Shown here: positions 36,144 to 49,047 of the stretch, piece after piece | Layout of the letters: each line of letters opens with the position of its first letter | Position numbering within the stretch: position 1 is the stretch's first letter | From: Chloranthus sessilifolius | Lineage: Eukaryota > Streptophyta > Magnoliopsida > Chloranthales > Chloranthaceae | Direction: 5' to 3' | Length of the DNA: 64,000 bases | NCBI GenBank assembly: GCA_021018995.1 | Contig: CM037595.1 | Coordinates: 78,121,159 to 78,185,158 of the forward strand | Notes under the pieces: generated by a model | The model's database searches: none | The model's input: the letters and a program-made list of their open reading frames with translations, nothing else | Told to the model about the DNA's origin: nothing | Position numbers and translations under genes: made by a program

Positions 36144-36353
36144 GGCTGCGGTTGGGTTAGCTCTGTTAGGGCAAAGAGCAGCTCTTTTGTTCTTTGACTC
36201 TCGGAGATAATACATTTCCTTGCCCCATTTGCTCTGGCGGAGAGGTATTTTAAGTGACAAAATTGCTTTATGTCAAAACAGATTTTATCTATTGTGATAG
36301 AGCGTAGATATGGAGTTGTTTTTGCTCTTATAAGAGCTAACCCAAATACAACC
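36144..36353. mobile_element. Tourist-like MITE, copy 2
   Basis: Ends GGCTGCGGTTGGGTTAGCTC and GAGCTAACCCAAATACAACC, with an exact TTA target duplication at 36141-36143 and 36354-36356. It shares the GAGCAG-rich interior with the copy at 1647-1873. Confidence 0.85.
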
Positions 36354-37031
36354 TTACAATTATACTTTAGATTAGAATGATCTTAACCATATATTTTACT
36401 ATCATCCGCCCCTTATCACGGATATGTCTAAATTTGATGAAAATATTTCTACTTTTCATCTACACCATTATGTTTGACTCTACTGGTTCATATTTCAATA
36501 GTCCCAATTTTGGACCGTTGATTACGTAGTGGACCCTTGAGCGTTACGCACTATAATCTTTTAATGTACACATCTAACAAACTTTTATATATTTACAATA
36601 TCTAACGTTCTGTATTATAAATGCTTCAAAGCATGCATATACACTAAACTACAAAGCCCACACATGCATAAACGTCATCATTATTGTAGGTCCAAAATAT
36701 CAACAAAATGAGATTGATACATTGAAGACTGGGTAACATAAAAGCATGAAAAAGAACCTAGCTACTACAGTTGCATATAAAGAGCAATCATGGCCGACTA
36801 AGAGCAACGAGAGTTAAATTTGAGTTGCTATACACTAATTTAGCTACTGCTACAGTATTTTAGCTACTGCTATAGTAAAAATCACTCCAACAGACACTCT
36901 ATTTTAATTATTTTATTATTTAAAATATTATTTTTCATTCTTGTTTTATTATATTTTACTACCAACACTCAACTTTTAAAAATTCAAATTCTCTAACGGC
37001 AATATTTTTACAACGGTCATATTTTCGAACG

Positions 37032-37227
37032 CAAGGTGTCAAATCGGTATCGGTCTTGGGTATCGGAATGCTCGGGATTGATACAAATCAGCCGATACCG
37101 ATACGTATCGGTCAATTATTAAAAATAAAATAAAATAAATACAAGTCTCGGTCGAAATCGAGATGTATCAGCCGCTTTCGAGTTGGATACCGATATGTAT
37201 CGGCATCAGCCGATTTTTTATACCATG
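37032..37227. mobile_element. CATGG-type MITE copy E in the Harbinger 5' region
   Basis: CAAGGTGTCAAATCGG ... GATTTTTTATACCATG, 196 bp, with 8-bp flanks TTCGAACG and TTCAAACG (one difference). CCGATACCGATACGTATCGG is its core. It is a diverged relative of copies A-D. Confidence 0.8.
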
Positions 37228-37479
37228 TTCAAACGGTCATATTGTTTTGTAACGGCTATATTTTTTTAATGGTCATATTTTCCTGTAATGATTATATTTT
37301 CCCAACAGTCATATTTTTCTATAACTATATTTTTTCAACGATCATATTCTCTTAACAGAAATCAGATTGGTCTATAAATATGTCAATCTATTCTAGTATT
37401 TCATACAATAAAATATTATCTCTTTTTAGCAAGTTCGTACGCTAATTCTCTACATCATTCATTTTTCACTTTCGCTCAA

Positions 37480-38707
37480 ATGCCTAAGGATTCTGTATAT
37501 CAAATGCTACTTGAAGATTCTAACTCCGATGATGAGTTGGTATTAACTACCGTAATTGTTAAGGCACATAAACTTTGTCATGGAGAGAGAGGGAGCAGAG
37601 CATGTCATGATTTTGTTCCAAGGCGTGTGTTCATCGATTGTGATACTATGCAAGAATACTAGAAGTTTTTTTCTGGATTATTTTATTGATTCACCAATAT
37701 ATATCTTCCGAAGTTATTTCGAAGGCGGTTTCGGATCAACCGCTCTCTTTTCCTTCGTATTTTATCTGTGGTAGAAGCTTATGATCCATACTTTACCCAA
37801 AAAAAAAATGTGTCGGAACTATCGGCTTATCTTCCCTTCAACAGATGGTAGCCGTACTTAGAATGCTAGCTTATGGAGTAGCGGCTAACTACGTGGATGA
37901 GTAAGTGAGGATTGAAAAATCTACCATAATTGAGTCCCTGGAATATTTTGTTATAGCGGTGGTTATAAAATTTTCAAACACGTACTTAAGGTCACCAAAT
38001 AGCAATGATTTCGCTAAATTGCTAGCAGTTGGCGTATAACGTAACTTTCCAGGGATGATAGGTAGCATTAATTGTATGCACTGAAAGTGGAAGAATTGCT
38101 CAGTCAGGTGAAAGGGGTAATTTTCTGGTCATTCTCGTAAACCAACGATTATTTTGGAAGCAGTGGCTTCATATGATCTATGGATATGGCATACATTTTT
38201 GGGGCTACCCAGTTCACACAATGACATCAATATATTAGAGCCATATTTTTTATTTTTTGCACTTGCTGAAAGACGTGCTCTTCATGCCAATTACTCAATA
38301 AATGGTCATGACTACACAGTAGGATACTACCTCGCTGACAGTATATATCCACGGTAGTTGACCTTTGTGAAGACAATTTCTCGTCCACAAGGAAGGAAGG
38401 AAAAATATTTTACTGCTACATAAGAGTCTGCAAGAAAGGATGTTGAATGTGTATTCGGAGTGCTTCAAGCACGTTTTGCAATAGTTCGTAGACCTGTACG
38501 TGAATGGAATCATCAAACACTAAAATTGATTATAAAAAATGCATAATATTATATAACATGAACATCGAAGACGAGCGAAATAGTGATGATGTCATTGACT
38601 TTGACTATGAGCAAGTCGATGACACTCCCAATGAAGAAGTTTCACGTATGCGCGCTGTTGAATTAACATCAAGCACCTATGATAACTACATGGCCAAAAC
38701 TGAATAA
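37480..38707 (+). pseudogene. PIF/Harbinger transposase (HARBI1-like nuclease), broken
   Basis: Pieces in several frames follow the plant PIF transposase: CDTMQEY near 37650, LRMLAYGVAANY near 37860, a GSI-CMHW motif near 38064, SHNDINILE near 38215 and VFGVLQARFAIV near 38450, ending in DEERNSDDVIDFDYEQVDD. The second and third acidic catalytic positions (HNDIN and KDVE) are present. The first is Asn instead of Asp (AAT at 38070-38072). There are several frameshifts and stops. It would have cut and moved the element by a DDE reaction. Confidence 0.85.
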
Positions 38708-39066
38708 ATAATATGCTGCAATTGTTGTATTCCTTTTTTTCTACTTTTTGAAGTTTAATGTTCAATGTTCGGCATTTAATATTTTTATAACAATATTTTT
38801 ACTTTAATGTTCATTTACCTACTAGTTTTTTTTCAAGCATATCATCTCTTCAAAAGATGGCATCTATCAAAAGATACCTTATCACCTCATAAACTTCAAT
38901 CATAGCATGAAATAACTATCAAAGCATGAATTAGGATATGAAGCTCCCCAATTGTCTTATACAAAAAAGTCAAACATAATGTAGAAAATTAACTTAGTGA
39001 TTGTCTTAAACAAACAAAAAGACCCTAGAGCTAACTATTAAATTTAGACACAACCAATTTGGCCAA

Positions 39067-39325
39067 ACTATTCATCTTTGAGACATTTCAATGACTTTCA
39101 TTTGTCGACTACAAGTATTCTTTTTGGAGATCAGACAATCCACTTGTATCCATCATCATAATTTTATCTTCCTCGACACATAGTTTACTTTATTGAATTC
39201 CAAGTCTTGCTTCCTCTCGAGCATCCGCTTTTCATAAAAGTTATAATTTTTCCTTCCTTGAAGTATCCACGCTTTCTTTCATCTTTGTTAGTAAACACAT
39301 AAATTTTTTTTTATCAAGCCCATCT
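39067..39325 (-). pseudogene. Harbinger second gene (Myb/NAM-associated type), C-terminal fragment
   Basis: The minus strand gives VEEDKIMMMDTSGLSDLQKE then Tyr-Leu and a stop, matching the conserved C-terminus of the DNA-binding partner protein of plant PIF elements. A charged helical stretch comes before it. The gene is convergent with the transposase, as usual in the family, and is interrupted at 39325 by the LTR of the retroelement. Confidence 0.65.
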
Positions 39326-42048
39326 TGTAGACACCCCCATTTTTCCCTCTCAAAATATACAAATTTATTTGGTCAACTTTTGACCTCATAACCCTAACGT
39401 AGGGAACTATGCACTGAAATAATAGTACATGACTAAATACAGGCTGAAACAATACCACTGTGGCTCAAGTCCCAATGTAGGGAGACTATATACTGAAACA
39501 ATAGTATATAGTCGGAATGCAGACTGAAATAATAGTCTAGCATTTCAGACCCCTTTACCCTAATGTGGGACCATATACTGAAATAATAGTATATGGCTGG
39601 ACACAGGCTGAAACAATAGCTCTGTGGCTTAGGCCCCATAACCCTAACTTGAGAATTATGCACTGAAACAATAGTACAGGGCTGAACACAGGCTGAAACA
39701 ATAGCTCTGTGGCTCAGATTCCAACGTAGGGAGACTATATACTGAAACAATAGTATATAGTCGAAATACAGACTGAAATAATAGTCTGACATTTCAAATC
39801 CCCTAACTCTGACTCGGGAACCATGCACTGAAATAATAGTATATGACTGGACACAGGCTGAAATAATAACTCTGTGGCTAAGATCCCGGCGTAGGGAGAC
39901 TATATACTGAAATAATAATATATAGTCGGAATACAAGCTGAAATAATATTCTCGCATTTCAGACCTGACCCGAACCCGAACAGCCCCGAATTATGCACCC
40001 AAAACCACACGCGTAAGTCGATTGCACGCAGAACCACAAGCGTGCAATCGGTCCTCTTTTCATATCAGCCTTCCTTTCTCATACCACCTCGAGACTTGAT
40101 CACGCGCCTGACATGAAATGCATAATTGGATTGAGCGCCCCACCACCGGCGCGCAATTGGCTACGCTTGACCTAGTCTTACCGTCGTTGACCCCTAAGCT
40201 TCCTCGATCAAGCGCTTCGGATGAAACGCTTAATTGGATTGCGCACTCCACATTGGGCGCGCAATTAGTTCTAATGTGATTAGGACTAGGAAACTCGTTG
40301 AGTAAGTCAGTCGGTCACTCACTGAGTCGGTGACCGACTCAAAGCGATTAAGCACCAAGAGATTGACGCATAATTCAGTTAAACGCCTGAAAAATGGCGC
40401 ATAATTGAAGAAAAACCTATAAAAAAGATTTTTTTTTATTTTCAAAAAAAGAACACAATGAGAGAGAACGGATTTTTTTGGGATTCAAAACCAGAGAACT
40501 CTAAGGATGAACTCATAGAGCGACCTAGCCATGATTTCGAGATTCAAACTTCGAATCTTTGAGATTTCTCTCCGCAGCCTCGACCTTAGGTAATTTTTTA
40601 TTCCCGACCGTAGTTCTTAGTCCTTAGACTTAGGATTTTCTTAGTTTTAATTATCAATATTAATTCAGTCTTAGACCGTAGCACCCTTTTTCGGACCGTA
40701 GTTTTAATATTTGGATTTAGTTCTTCGTTTTTAGAGCTAGTCCTTGATCTAACGGCCCAATCCATTGAATATAGACTCAATTTTGTTCTAAAATCTCAAT
40801 CTCTAGTCCTATCATTAATCTCTGGTTCTAGTTCATAGTTTCTAGAATCAGTCCTTAATCATACAGCCTGATTTTCTGATTTCAAACTCGAATTCAGTCC
40901 TTAAAATTTTAAATTCTAGTTTTAATCCATTAGTTTGGTATTTGTAAAATCCCAAATATCAATTTAGTCTTCTATAGTCCTATTTTTATAACTAAATTCT
41001 TAATTATAATCCCGAAAATGACTCCGAAAATCCAAAAAAATACTATTTTATAATCCAAAATCTAATTTATTTTTAATCTCAGCCACCCAATTTGCCCAAG
41101 GGAGCTTACAGAGGGTACTCGGGAACGAGGCCGATCCTCTTTAGCATAGCGGGCCCAAAACCCTTTTTTTAGGATTGTTTTATTGCTTTAATTAGGATTA
41201 GAATATCAAGTCCATAAATTTCTTAGATTCTTAGTATAAGTAGTTTACATGCTTTATTTTGATCAGATCCTTAGAATAATTGATCTGATTCTAATTCTAA
41301 TAAAATTGGTTCCTTTATTTTAATTAGATTTTTAATATAGTTAGTTTACTCATTTTAATTAGTTTTTCTTAATAAAATTAGTTTACTTGTTTTAATTAGA
41401 TTTTAATAAAATTAATTCCTTGCTTAAATTAGAGTCATAGTAAAATTAGTTCCATATTTCAATTAGAATTGTAGCAGGATTAGTATACTTGCTTTACTTA
41501 GAATTCTAGTATGATCAGCATACTTGATTTAATTAGAGTTTTTATCAGAACTAACATATTTGCATTCCTAATACAATCAGGAGATTGATATCAATTGGAC
41601 TTCTAGTAGGATTAGGAAACTAAATTAATTAGACTCCTAATAAAATCATAATATTAGATTAAATCACCATAATAAACCTACACCACTAGACTCATAATAG
41701 AATTAGGGAATTTGAACCGATCCGAATTATAATAATAACAGGAAAAGAAAAGAAAAATTGAACTATCTAAATTATAAGGAAGAGTTATAACTGCTGACGT
41801 CCGCAAGCGGACGATTTAGTATAAAAGTAACCCACACCTGTTCTAAAACGTGATCAATGACGTGTTACAGCGTCGTTAAATATCTACAGCTGGCGATTAT
41901 AACAAACTAGGAATCTTCCTAGCAAACCCCCCTTTTTTTATTTTACTTCTACCATTCCAAACGTCGCATCGCTAGAGTCCACTTGGATAGAATTGGGCCA
42001 CTGATTCAGCAGGGATCAAAAGGAACCCAGAAAAAGCGCGCACCAACA
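39326..42048 (+). repeat. 5' LTR of the Tat-like element
   Basis: Begins TGTAGACACCCCCATTTTTC and ends GCGCACCAACA just before the primer site, 2,723 bp. It carries a subrepeat block (39376-39960) and a region of GCGCAATTGG/AAGCGC words (about 40010-40400). A minus-strand open frame over the subrepeats is a by-product of their length. Confidence 0.8.
39376..39960 (+). repeat. LTR subrepeats
   Basis: Repeated CTGAAA(C/T)AATAGTATAT, GGCTGAAACAATAGCTCTGTG and CCCTAAC(G/T)T(A/G)GGGA words in a higher-order unit of roughly 170-240 bp, about three copies. Confidence 0.8.
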
Positions 42049-42050
42049 GA

Positions 42051-42068
42051 TTGGCGATCGCGATGGGA
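42051..42068 (+). other. Primer-binding site of the Tat-like element
   Basis: TTGGCGATCGCGATGGGA, two bases after the LTR end. It resembles the TGGCGACTC..TGGGGA primer sites of Tat/Ogre elements. Confidence 0.6.
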
Positions 42069-42399
42069 CATTTTTGTTGAACTCTTTCCTTTCTTTAGAT
42101 ATGTAACTTAGTTTGTTTTCCTGTTTTACTTTCCGTCGTGTCATTTCGAATCCCTTTAGGTACATGAGCCTTCGTCAAAAACTCGAGATGTCTGGCATAC
42201 GAAAAGTGAGTTTAGGAGACCCACCATTGTAGGGATATCATGACAACCCCATGTACGGAAAAAAAACCCCTTCACAATTCCAGCCCATGGTAACCTGAGA
42301 TTAATATGGCTGGTGAACAAGAGAATCCCTTCTCTACCCCACGTACACACCAAGAATAATCATAATGGGAGAGATGGTGGCATCGGACAAAACGTTACT

Positions 42400-44296
42400 G
42401 CTCAACAAATTATATAGCTCAGTATTCAAAGGATACAAAGAGGAGATGATGACTCTGAGGAATTGCTTCGGGGATTAGTTGCCGCATATAAGACCATTAG
42501 GTCACGACAATATTCAGAAGAACGATAACGACAGGAAAGGCCACCGCCTACCCCGAGCACAGTGTCGGCCCGCACCACACTATTGAGACAACCTGCTCAC
42601 ACATTCTTCAACAAGGACTCCCCAGACAAGGTTTGCTCACGGTTTGCTCCAAAATACGACACTATTGAAATTAAAGATCTCCCTAAAATGCTCGACGAAT
42701 ACATGACCAAAAGGAAATGCCCTGGTCACTCATTTGGGTTCGACAAATTTTGTCGGGATGTCGAATTTAACTTACCCATAGGATTTAAACTGCCAAACTT
42801 TACCAAGTACAACGGTACGAGAAATCCAAACCATCACTTGGCCCTCTTTTACAATAATTGTCGACCCATACGTGATAATTAGGGACTTTTCATTCACTAT
42901 TTCCAACACTCATTAGACGGGGAACCTCTAGATTGATTCGCGGGACTCCCACTCTCTAAGATAGAAATATTCGACGAATTAGTCGGTCAATTCCTAGACC
43001 AATACAAGCACTTAATTCAAGAGATGGTCAATCTCAACGATCTGATGGTGGCCAAGTAAGGGCCCGATGAAGAATTTACTGACTTTATCGCCAGATGGAG
43101 AAAACTTGCTCTAGGACCGACACGTTAATGAAGGAGAAAGACTCGGTTGATATTATTATTGACAATACTAGGGAACCGTTGAAGTGTGCGCTTGTCATAA
43201 GTGATTGCCCTGACTTCACTGCACTCCACTCCTGGACAACCCGACTAGCGCGACACATTAAATGCAGAAACCTCGCCCGTTTATAGTCACGTTGAAAGTA
43301 GGCTCTTCTAGTAAATCGAAGTCGAAAAATAACAAGAAAGCCTCAGGAACCGAATAGGTTAACATCATTGTTAACCAAGGACAAAACCCCGGGAACGAAA
43401 ATTTCCAATCGAGAAATTTCGGACAAAATCAGAATCAACAGTGGTACACGAACCAAAACCAAGGCACTAATCAACAAAAATATGCGAACCAAAACCAAGG
43501 CCAAAATAAAAATCAGGGCCAATACCAAAACAGGAACCAATATCCCAATACCTACCAGAACTAAAATACGATGCAGAACTACAATAACGTACCCCCACCG
43601 CAATTCAACCCAGCTAGAGGCCTCTACCAGCCGAGGCGGGAACACTACCCCCCTTTACCTGATATAATCCCTAACATTTTTCGTCTCATTAATACTCAGA
43701 ACCTCCTCCGATTCTCCCAAGAAAGACCCCGGCCTTGGCTGACAAATCTAAATTATAGTAAATACTGCGCGTTCCATCGATACGCGGGGCACAACCTAGA
43801 AGACTGCTGGGTCCTCTGGGATGTAATCTATGACATGAATGATCGAAATCAAATCGACTGGGAAGCGCTTAGGAATCCTAACCCTAGCAATAAACAACCC
43901 CAACAAAATTTAGGGATCATTAGCAACCCCATGCCTAACCACAACCAAACGACACCGGCTCAGGTCACCACCGTAGATCTCTCCAATCGATCCTCCTTCC
44001 AACCCTCCACCTTAATCACTCGCATCCCACCTTCTGACGCTTTTGCTACCCCTATGAGAGTTCCTTTACCCTTCCATCCCTCGGCCTTGACCACTCGAAT
44101 CACTCCGTCGAGCCCGCCTCCCTACCCGAAGTTTACTCAGATACAAGTCCACTCCTTTAGGGTCCGGAGACCAATCCTCCATCGTCACCCACCAGAACCA
44201 TCAACCCCTCCAAATCTTGAGCCAATGCCATTGCCACTCCCTTCGTCTGATTCTGAGCCCGAGTATGGAGACCATATTCTTCAAACTGCAGCTTAA
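42400..44296 (+). pseudogene. gag region of the Tat-like element
   Basis: Contains the gag core (DKFCRDVEFNLPIGFKLP near 42745, then a nucleic-acid-binding Asn/Gln-rich stretch). A CCHC-like zinc motif (YCAFHRYAGHNLEDCW, near 43762-43810) is followed by a Pro-rich tail. Fossil, broken. Confidence 0.75.
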
Positions 44297-44879
44297 ATCG
44301 TCGCATGGGTAGAAAGTGTCACCGAAAGACTCCGAACTTAGAAAATGAAATAAAGACTGAGTGTTTACTAAGTATAGAAGAAGGTGAGCGAGAAGAGCAT
44401 CCCAACTTGTGCGAGACTATGGTCTCTGCTTTCCTAGAAGAAGAGGATTATACACAGTACCTCCCACCTTGAAGCGGCACCATACAAGTACGCGCTCTGA
44501 CCTCGAATTTTACTCACTTTACAAATACATCGATATCGAGCCACATTGGGTTCGATCAATAATCGACTTGCCCGATTCTTAAATGAGGAACCAATTACCC
44601 ACCTCCGCCGTTCCCTCGGAATAAGGATTTCACGAACGCACAACCATTAGAGGGGAACGAACGAGAAAGAGAAGCTAACTTGCCGCCTCCACCTCACATT
44701 AGCCCTCCATCAATCCCTGCGCCTCAACAGCTCCAACCACCCGCACCTATGGCTCATTGACTAACAAGGAAATTGCACTCGAGCCAGGGCAAGAATATGA
44801 CCTTCTGCGGCATCTTTAAAAGATCCTGACCCAAATATCAATATTAAAACTCATCAAGAAATCCCTTGACCATCATCGA

Positions 44880-45707
44880 TTGTTGATAAAGATACTTGAG
44901 GACACACAAGTGGATGAAGACACAACATTGGATGAGCTACACCAAATTGCCTCGATCATGGCGCAACCCCCGGTGCTCACTTTCATAGATACAGATATGC
45001 CTAAAGAGTCGCTCTGCAGAAGCGCAACTTCCATATACCTTATAGTCATAATTAGAGGATTCTCCATACCCCATGCATTGGTCGATACAGGAGCAGGACT
45101 CAATATCTGCGTTCTCATGACGTTAAAGACACTCGAATATACAAAGCAGGATGTCAAACCCTCCACACTATCACTTATAGCTTATGACGGCTTGCATCGT
45201 TTTGTCAAAGGAACTATCAAACTCCAGGTTCGCCTTGGACCTGTAACGAAAGATATCACTTTTCATGTTTCTAATTATGCTAGCACGTATAATCTTATCT
45301 TAGGAAAAAATAAGTTAGAGTTAATGAAAGTCGTCGCATCCACATACCATCAATGCGTCAAATTCCCGTACGAAGACTCCATTGTCCGTATATATGCTGA
45401 TGCACCCCTCCAGGAGATGGACACTGATTACATTGCAAGTATTCTGACAATCCATGATTCCGTATTAAACACGGGCCATATTCAGAAGACCCAAATCCCT
45501 AATGAGACAACCGTGGCGGAAGTCTGTCCCCCTACGCCTCCTAGTTCTCCCCCAAGGTGTCAACGAAAATTAATGAGAAGAGAGGTCGTCCCAGACCTCG
45601 CCAAACTTTATGACATCAACCCTACCGCAACAAAAGGTTGGGACCTCATGTACCAACTCAAATACGTCCCCCACACCGGACTCTATAAAACAAGTAAGGT
45701 CGTGTAG
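44880..45707 (+). pseudogene. Retropepsin (protease) region of the Tat-like element
   Basis: ALVDTGAGLNIC (near 45076-45110) is the aspartic-protease active-site motif. SLIAYDGLHRFVKGTIKLQV and NLILGKNKL follow in the usual order. The stretch is open over 275 codons. Part of a fossil polyprotein. Confidence 0.8.
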
Positions 45708-46198
45708 GACCTATCGTCCCAATGAAAATATGCAAACACATAGGGTTAGGTTACCAATCTAACGGCTCACAAGCTCACTTGTTCCCTACCTCACCAAAAT
45801 GGTCTCTATACGACCACTTCGTTTATGGGACTATGGAGAAGGCGGATGTACCAAGGCAAAGAGAGGTGCCCTTCACTAAATCCCAAGAAACGAAAATCGA
45901 ACGAATGGCTAAAACATTTAACGATTTGACGAATCTAAACGACGACATTGATGAACCGCTTGAAGGAGTCAAACCTTTGTTTGACACTAAGGGGTTTACA
46001 TAAGAGAGAAAGGGAGAACCTTCCAAACTTGAGCCACAAGTAGAAGATTGGAAATCTACTGACGACGAAGATTTTCACATAGCTGCCTTACAAGATAGTG
46101 AAGAGTACTTACATCTAACATGGGAAGAGGATGACACCCCACAAGGGGATTTTAACTCACATAACATCCACCTCGGTCTTGGCCTTGGAGGATGGGAA

Positions 46199-46732
46199 TG
46201 CCCGTGGGACTCCCCGTGTATCGCTCACCCATATCAACCTCGTTGTAGGGCATGCACTAGCATATTGGAACGCTTTTCTAGTTGGGACCGATATTCCCCA
46301 ACCGTAGAATCGAACGACTCTAACCTCATGACAACGGAAGCAAGTAACAACCCACCAACTCGGCTACTAGCGCAAGAAGAAGAAAATCCCGACCGTCATC
46401 TAGTTGACCTAGGGGGAAACACCCCCATCACCCTCGTTGAGTTCAAAGAGGAACTTGGACTAGACACTCCTCCACCCCCAGACAAGCCACAACTCTAAAT
46501 ATTTTGGAAATCCCTTGAGGAAGAATGTCAACCCCATCCGAGTGATGACAAGGACTACTGGATAGACCTCCCTACACTCGAGCTAGTGGAGCAGGCCAAC
46601 CTGGGACTCTAAGCATGATCAGATCAATAAGACGAGTTTAATACCAGCCTTGAGTCCAACCCAGAAGGATGGGAATGTCCTTGGGGATCTCCCTGCATTT
46701 CTCACCACTATCAGCCTTGTTGTCGAGCATGC
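46199..46732 (+). other. Duplicated Cys motif between protease and RT regions
   Basis: Two 57-nt stretches (46199-46255 and 46676-46732) both encode C-x5-C-x8-C-x2-C, for example CPWDSPCIAHPYQPRCRAC in the first. The spacing suggests metal binding. I do not recognise it as a known domain. Confidence 0.55.
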
Positions 46733-47543
46733 GTGCTCATCCTAGCATATTACGAAGTCCAAGGGAAAGAGCTCGCTATCCCTGAGAATCCCTTAGGAGA
46801 TCACCATCGACGGGAAGAGCAACCGTACTATAATTCAGGGGATGATAGTTCGACTGATCACGATCTTCAAATCTTCTCCCAAGATGAGGCAATCAATATG
46901 ATAGAGGAAATTCGAATGTCGATACCACTGCCACTAACATTGCTTATTCAAAAAGTCTCATCAGATGAGGAATTCAAAAAAAAAATATCGAATTCAGAAT
47001 AAGTCCACATTTCCCGAAGAATCACTCGAACGACTCCAGCAGTCGTCTCGCTCCCTCAGCTAGAGGAAGTAACTTTTCCGGCCCTCTTAAGGCGATTGAC
47101 CCTGTACCATATCTACTATCGAAAATAAAAAAAATAGAAAAAGAAGAAAACCATAAAAATTCATAAATATAAAATCCAAAAAAATCATAAAACCCATAAA
47201 AGAAAGGGAACCCTTTATTCTAAACCAATTTTGCGACCAACAAGGAGACTTCTCTCCTAAGACTTTTATCCCGTCTCTCGTACGAGGACACAAGGCATCC
47301 AGGCTAAACAACAAGCCAGTGATCATACCAGATTAAATACTTCGTGACTTTGAGAGGATGATCAATAGCCTTGACTTTCACCTTACTAAAGATCTCTCGG
47401 TCATAAATTATACCAATGAAGGGTTACCTTTTGTAAAATTGAATCCCCAGTGTAATAATTTTGTAGTATATGAGCTTACCGAGGATGAAAAAGGAACACC
47501 AATCATCGAAGAGGCGCCAGACTTCTAACGGGTTATCAAGCGT

Positions 47544-49045
47544 TTGAACGAGCAAACTCAAGCTGTCACGAAACCCACAGAAGAATTTAACTTTGACACT
47601 GAAGAGAAACCCAAGAAGCTACTAATTAGCACAACGCTTAATTCTAAGGAATGTCAACAAATTGCACAGGTCCTGCAAGAACACCTCGACTCCTTCGCAT
47701 GGTCCTATGAGGACATGCCTAGTTTAGACCCAAGTTTAGTAGAATATCGCCCTATCTTAGAGCCCGATGCGAAGCCTGTTAAGCAAAAACTCTGTAGGAT
47801 GCACCCACAAACTACCCTTCAAGTTAAAGAGGAGGTTGACAAATTACACAAGGCCAAATTCATCCGAGTCATCCTCTACCCCAAGTGGGTCACCAATATA
47901 GTACCTGTCGCCAAGAAAGACGGCAGAGTGTAGGTTTGTATTGATTTCTAAAATCTCAATCAGACATGCCCAAAAGATGACTTCCCACTTCCGCACATTG
48001 ACACTCTAGTCGACAACACCGCTGGACATGAGATGCTATCCTTTATGGACGACTTTTCTGGGTATAATCAGATCAAATTAGTAGAGTCTGACCAAGAGAA
48101 GACTTCTTTCACCACACCATGGGGAACTTACTGTTATGTTGTCATGCTTTTTGGGCTCAAGAACGCAGGAGGCACGTATCAACGCACCATGATACTTATT
48201 TTTCATGACATGATGCATAAATGTGTAGAGGTCTACGTTGATGACATATTAGTGAAGTCCCAAATGCAAGTAGGACATGTTGAAGCACTCTGACTGGTAC
48301 TGCAAAGAGCCAAAAAGTATCAGCTGAAGATTAACCCGAATAAATGTGTCTTCGGAGTCACCTCCGAAAAATTACTCGATTTCATAGTCAGCAAGCGAGT
48401 GATCGAAGTCGACCCTGCGAAAGTCCGAGCCATCCTTGAGATGCCACCTCTCAGCAATATCAAAGAATTACGAGGACTGATAGGAAGATTGCAATTCATC
48501 AGGAGATTTATCTTTCAGCATTCAGACAGATGCGATCCTTTCTACAGACTACTTAATGGAGGAGTTGAGACAAATGGGATGATCAGTGCCAGCAAGCCTT
48601 CAACAATATAAAAAAATACCTCCTTAACCCACCAATACTATCGCTACCAGTTCTCGGAAGACCCCTAATCCTATACCTTTCAGCGAACGACAGAGCAATG
48701 GGAGTAATCTTGGGATAATATGAAGAAGACGACAAGAAAGAGAAGGCTATCTACTATCTTAGTAGGACAATGGTCAAGTACGAACGAAAATATACTCCGA
48801 TGGAGAAGACCTACCTCACATTGGTATGGGCCTCAACCAAATTACGGTACTACTTCAGAGTACATAAGATACTAGTATTAGCACGAATGGACCCTCTAAA
48901 GTACGTATTTGAAAAGCCCGCAATATCAGGAAAGATCGCTTGTTGGCATATGCTCTTGCAAGAATTCAATATCACTTATGTCACGCAGAAGTCGATCAAA
49001 GGACAAGTAATCACCGATTACCTCACAGATCTCCCACTGCTGAGT
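47544..49045 (+). pseudogene. Reverse transcriptase / RNase H region of the Tat-like element
   Basis: RT blocks in order: SFAWSYEDMP (47695), SFMDDFSGYNQI (48040), the active site YVDDILVKS (48236), then RNase H blocks ending in a VITDYL motif near 49010. YVDDILVKS is typical of Tat elements. The fossil is broken, and the coding stretch ends at the Mutator element. Confidence 0.85.
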
Positions 49046-49047
49046 GG

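Larger units (their letters stand above)
36790..39325 (+). mobile_element. Decayed PIF/Harbinger transposon, right end not seen
   Basis: A left subterminal region contains ACTCCAACAGACACTC and repeated AACGGTCATATTTT words, typical of plant Harbingers. TATA-like CTATAAATATGTC follows (37373), then a transposase gene (plus strand) and a convergent Myb/NAM-associated-type gene (minus strand). The element is cut at 39325 by the LTR retroelement. A CATGG-type MITE lies in its 5' part. The left border is approximate. Confidence 0.7.

Noticed and set aside
39433-39957. 174-codon minus-strand frame with repeated YYFSLYSDYILLFQY
   Set aside because: It is the antisense of LTR subrepeats. Repetition keeps the frame open, and there is no known protein.
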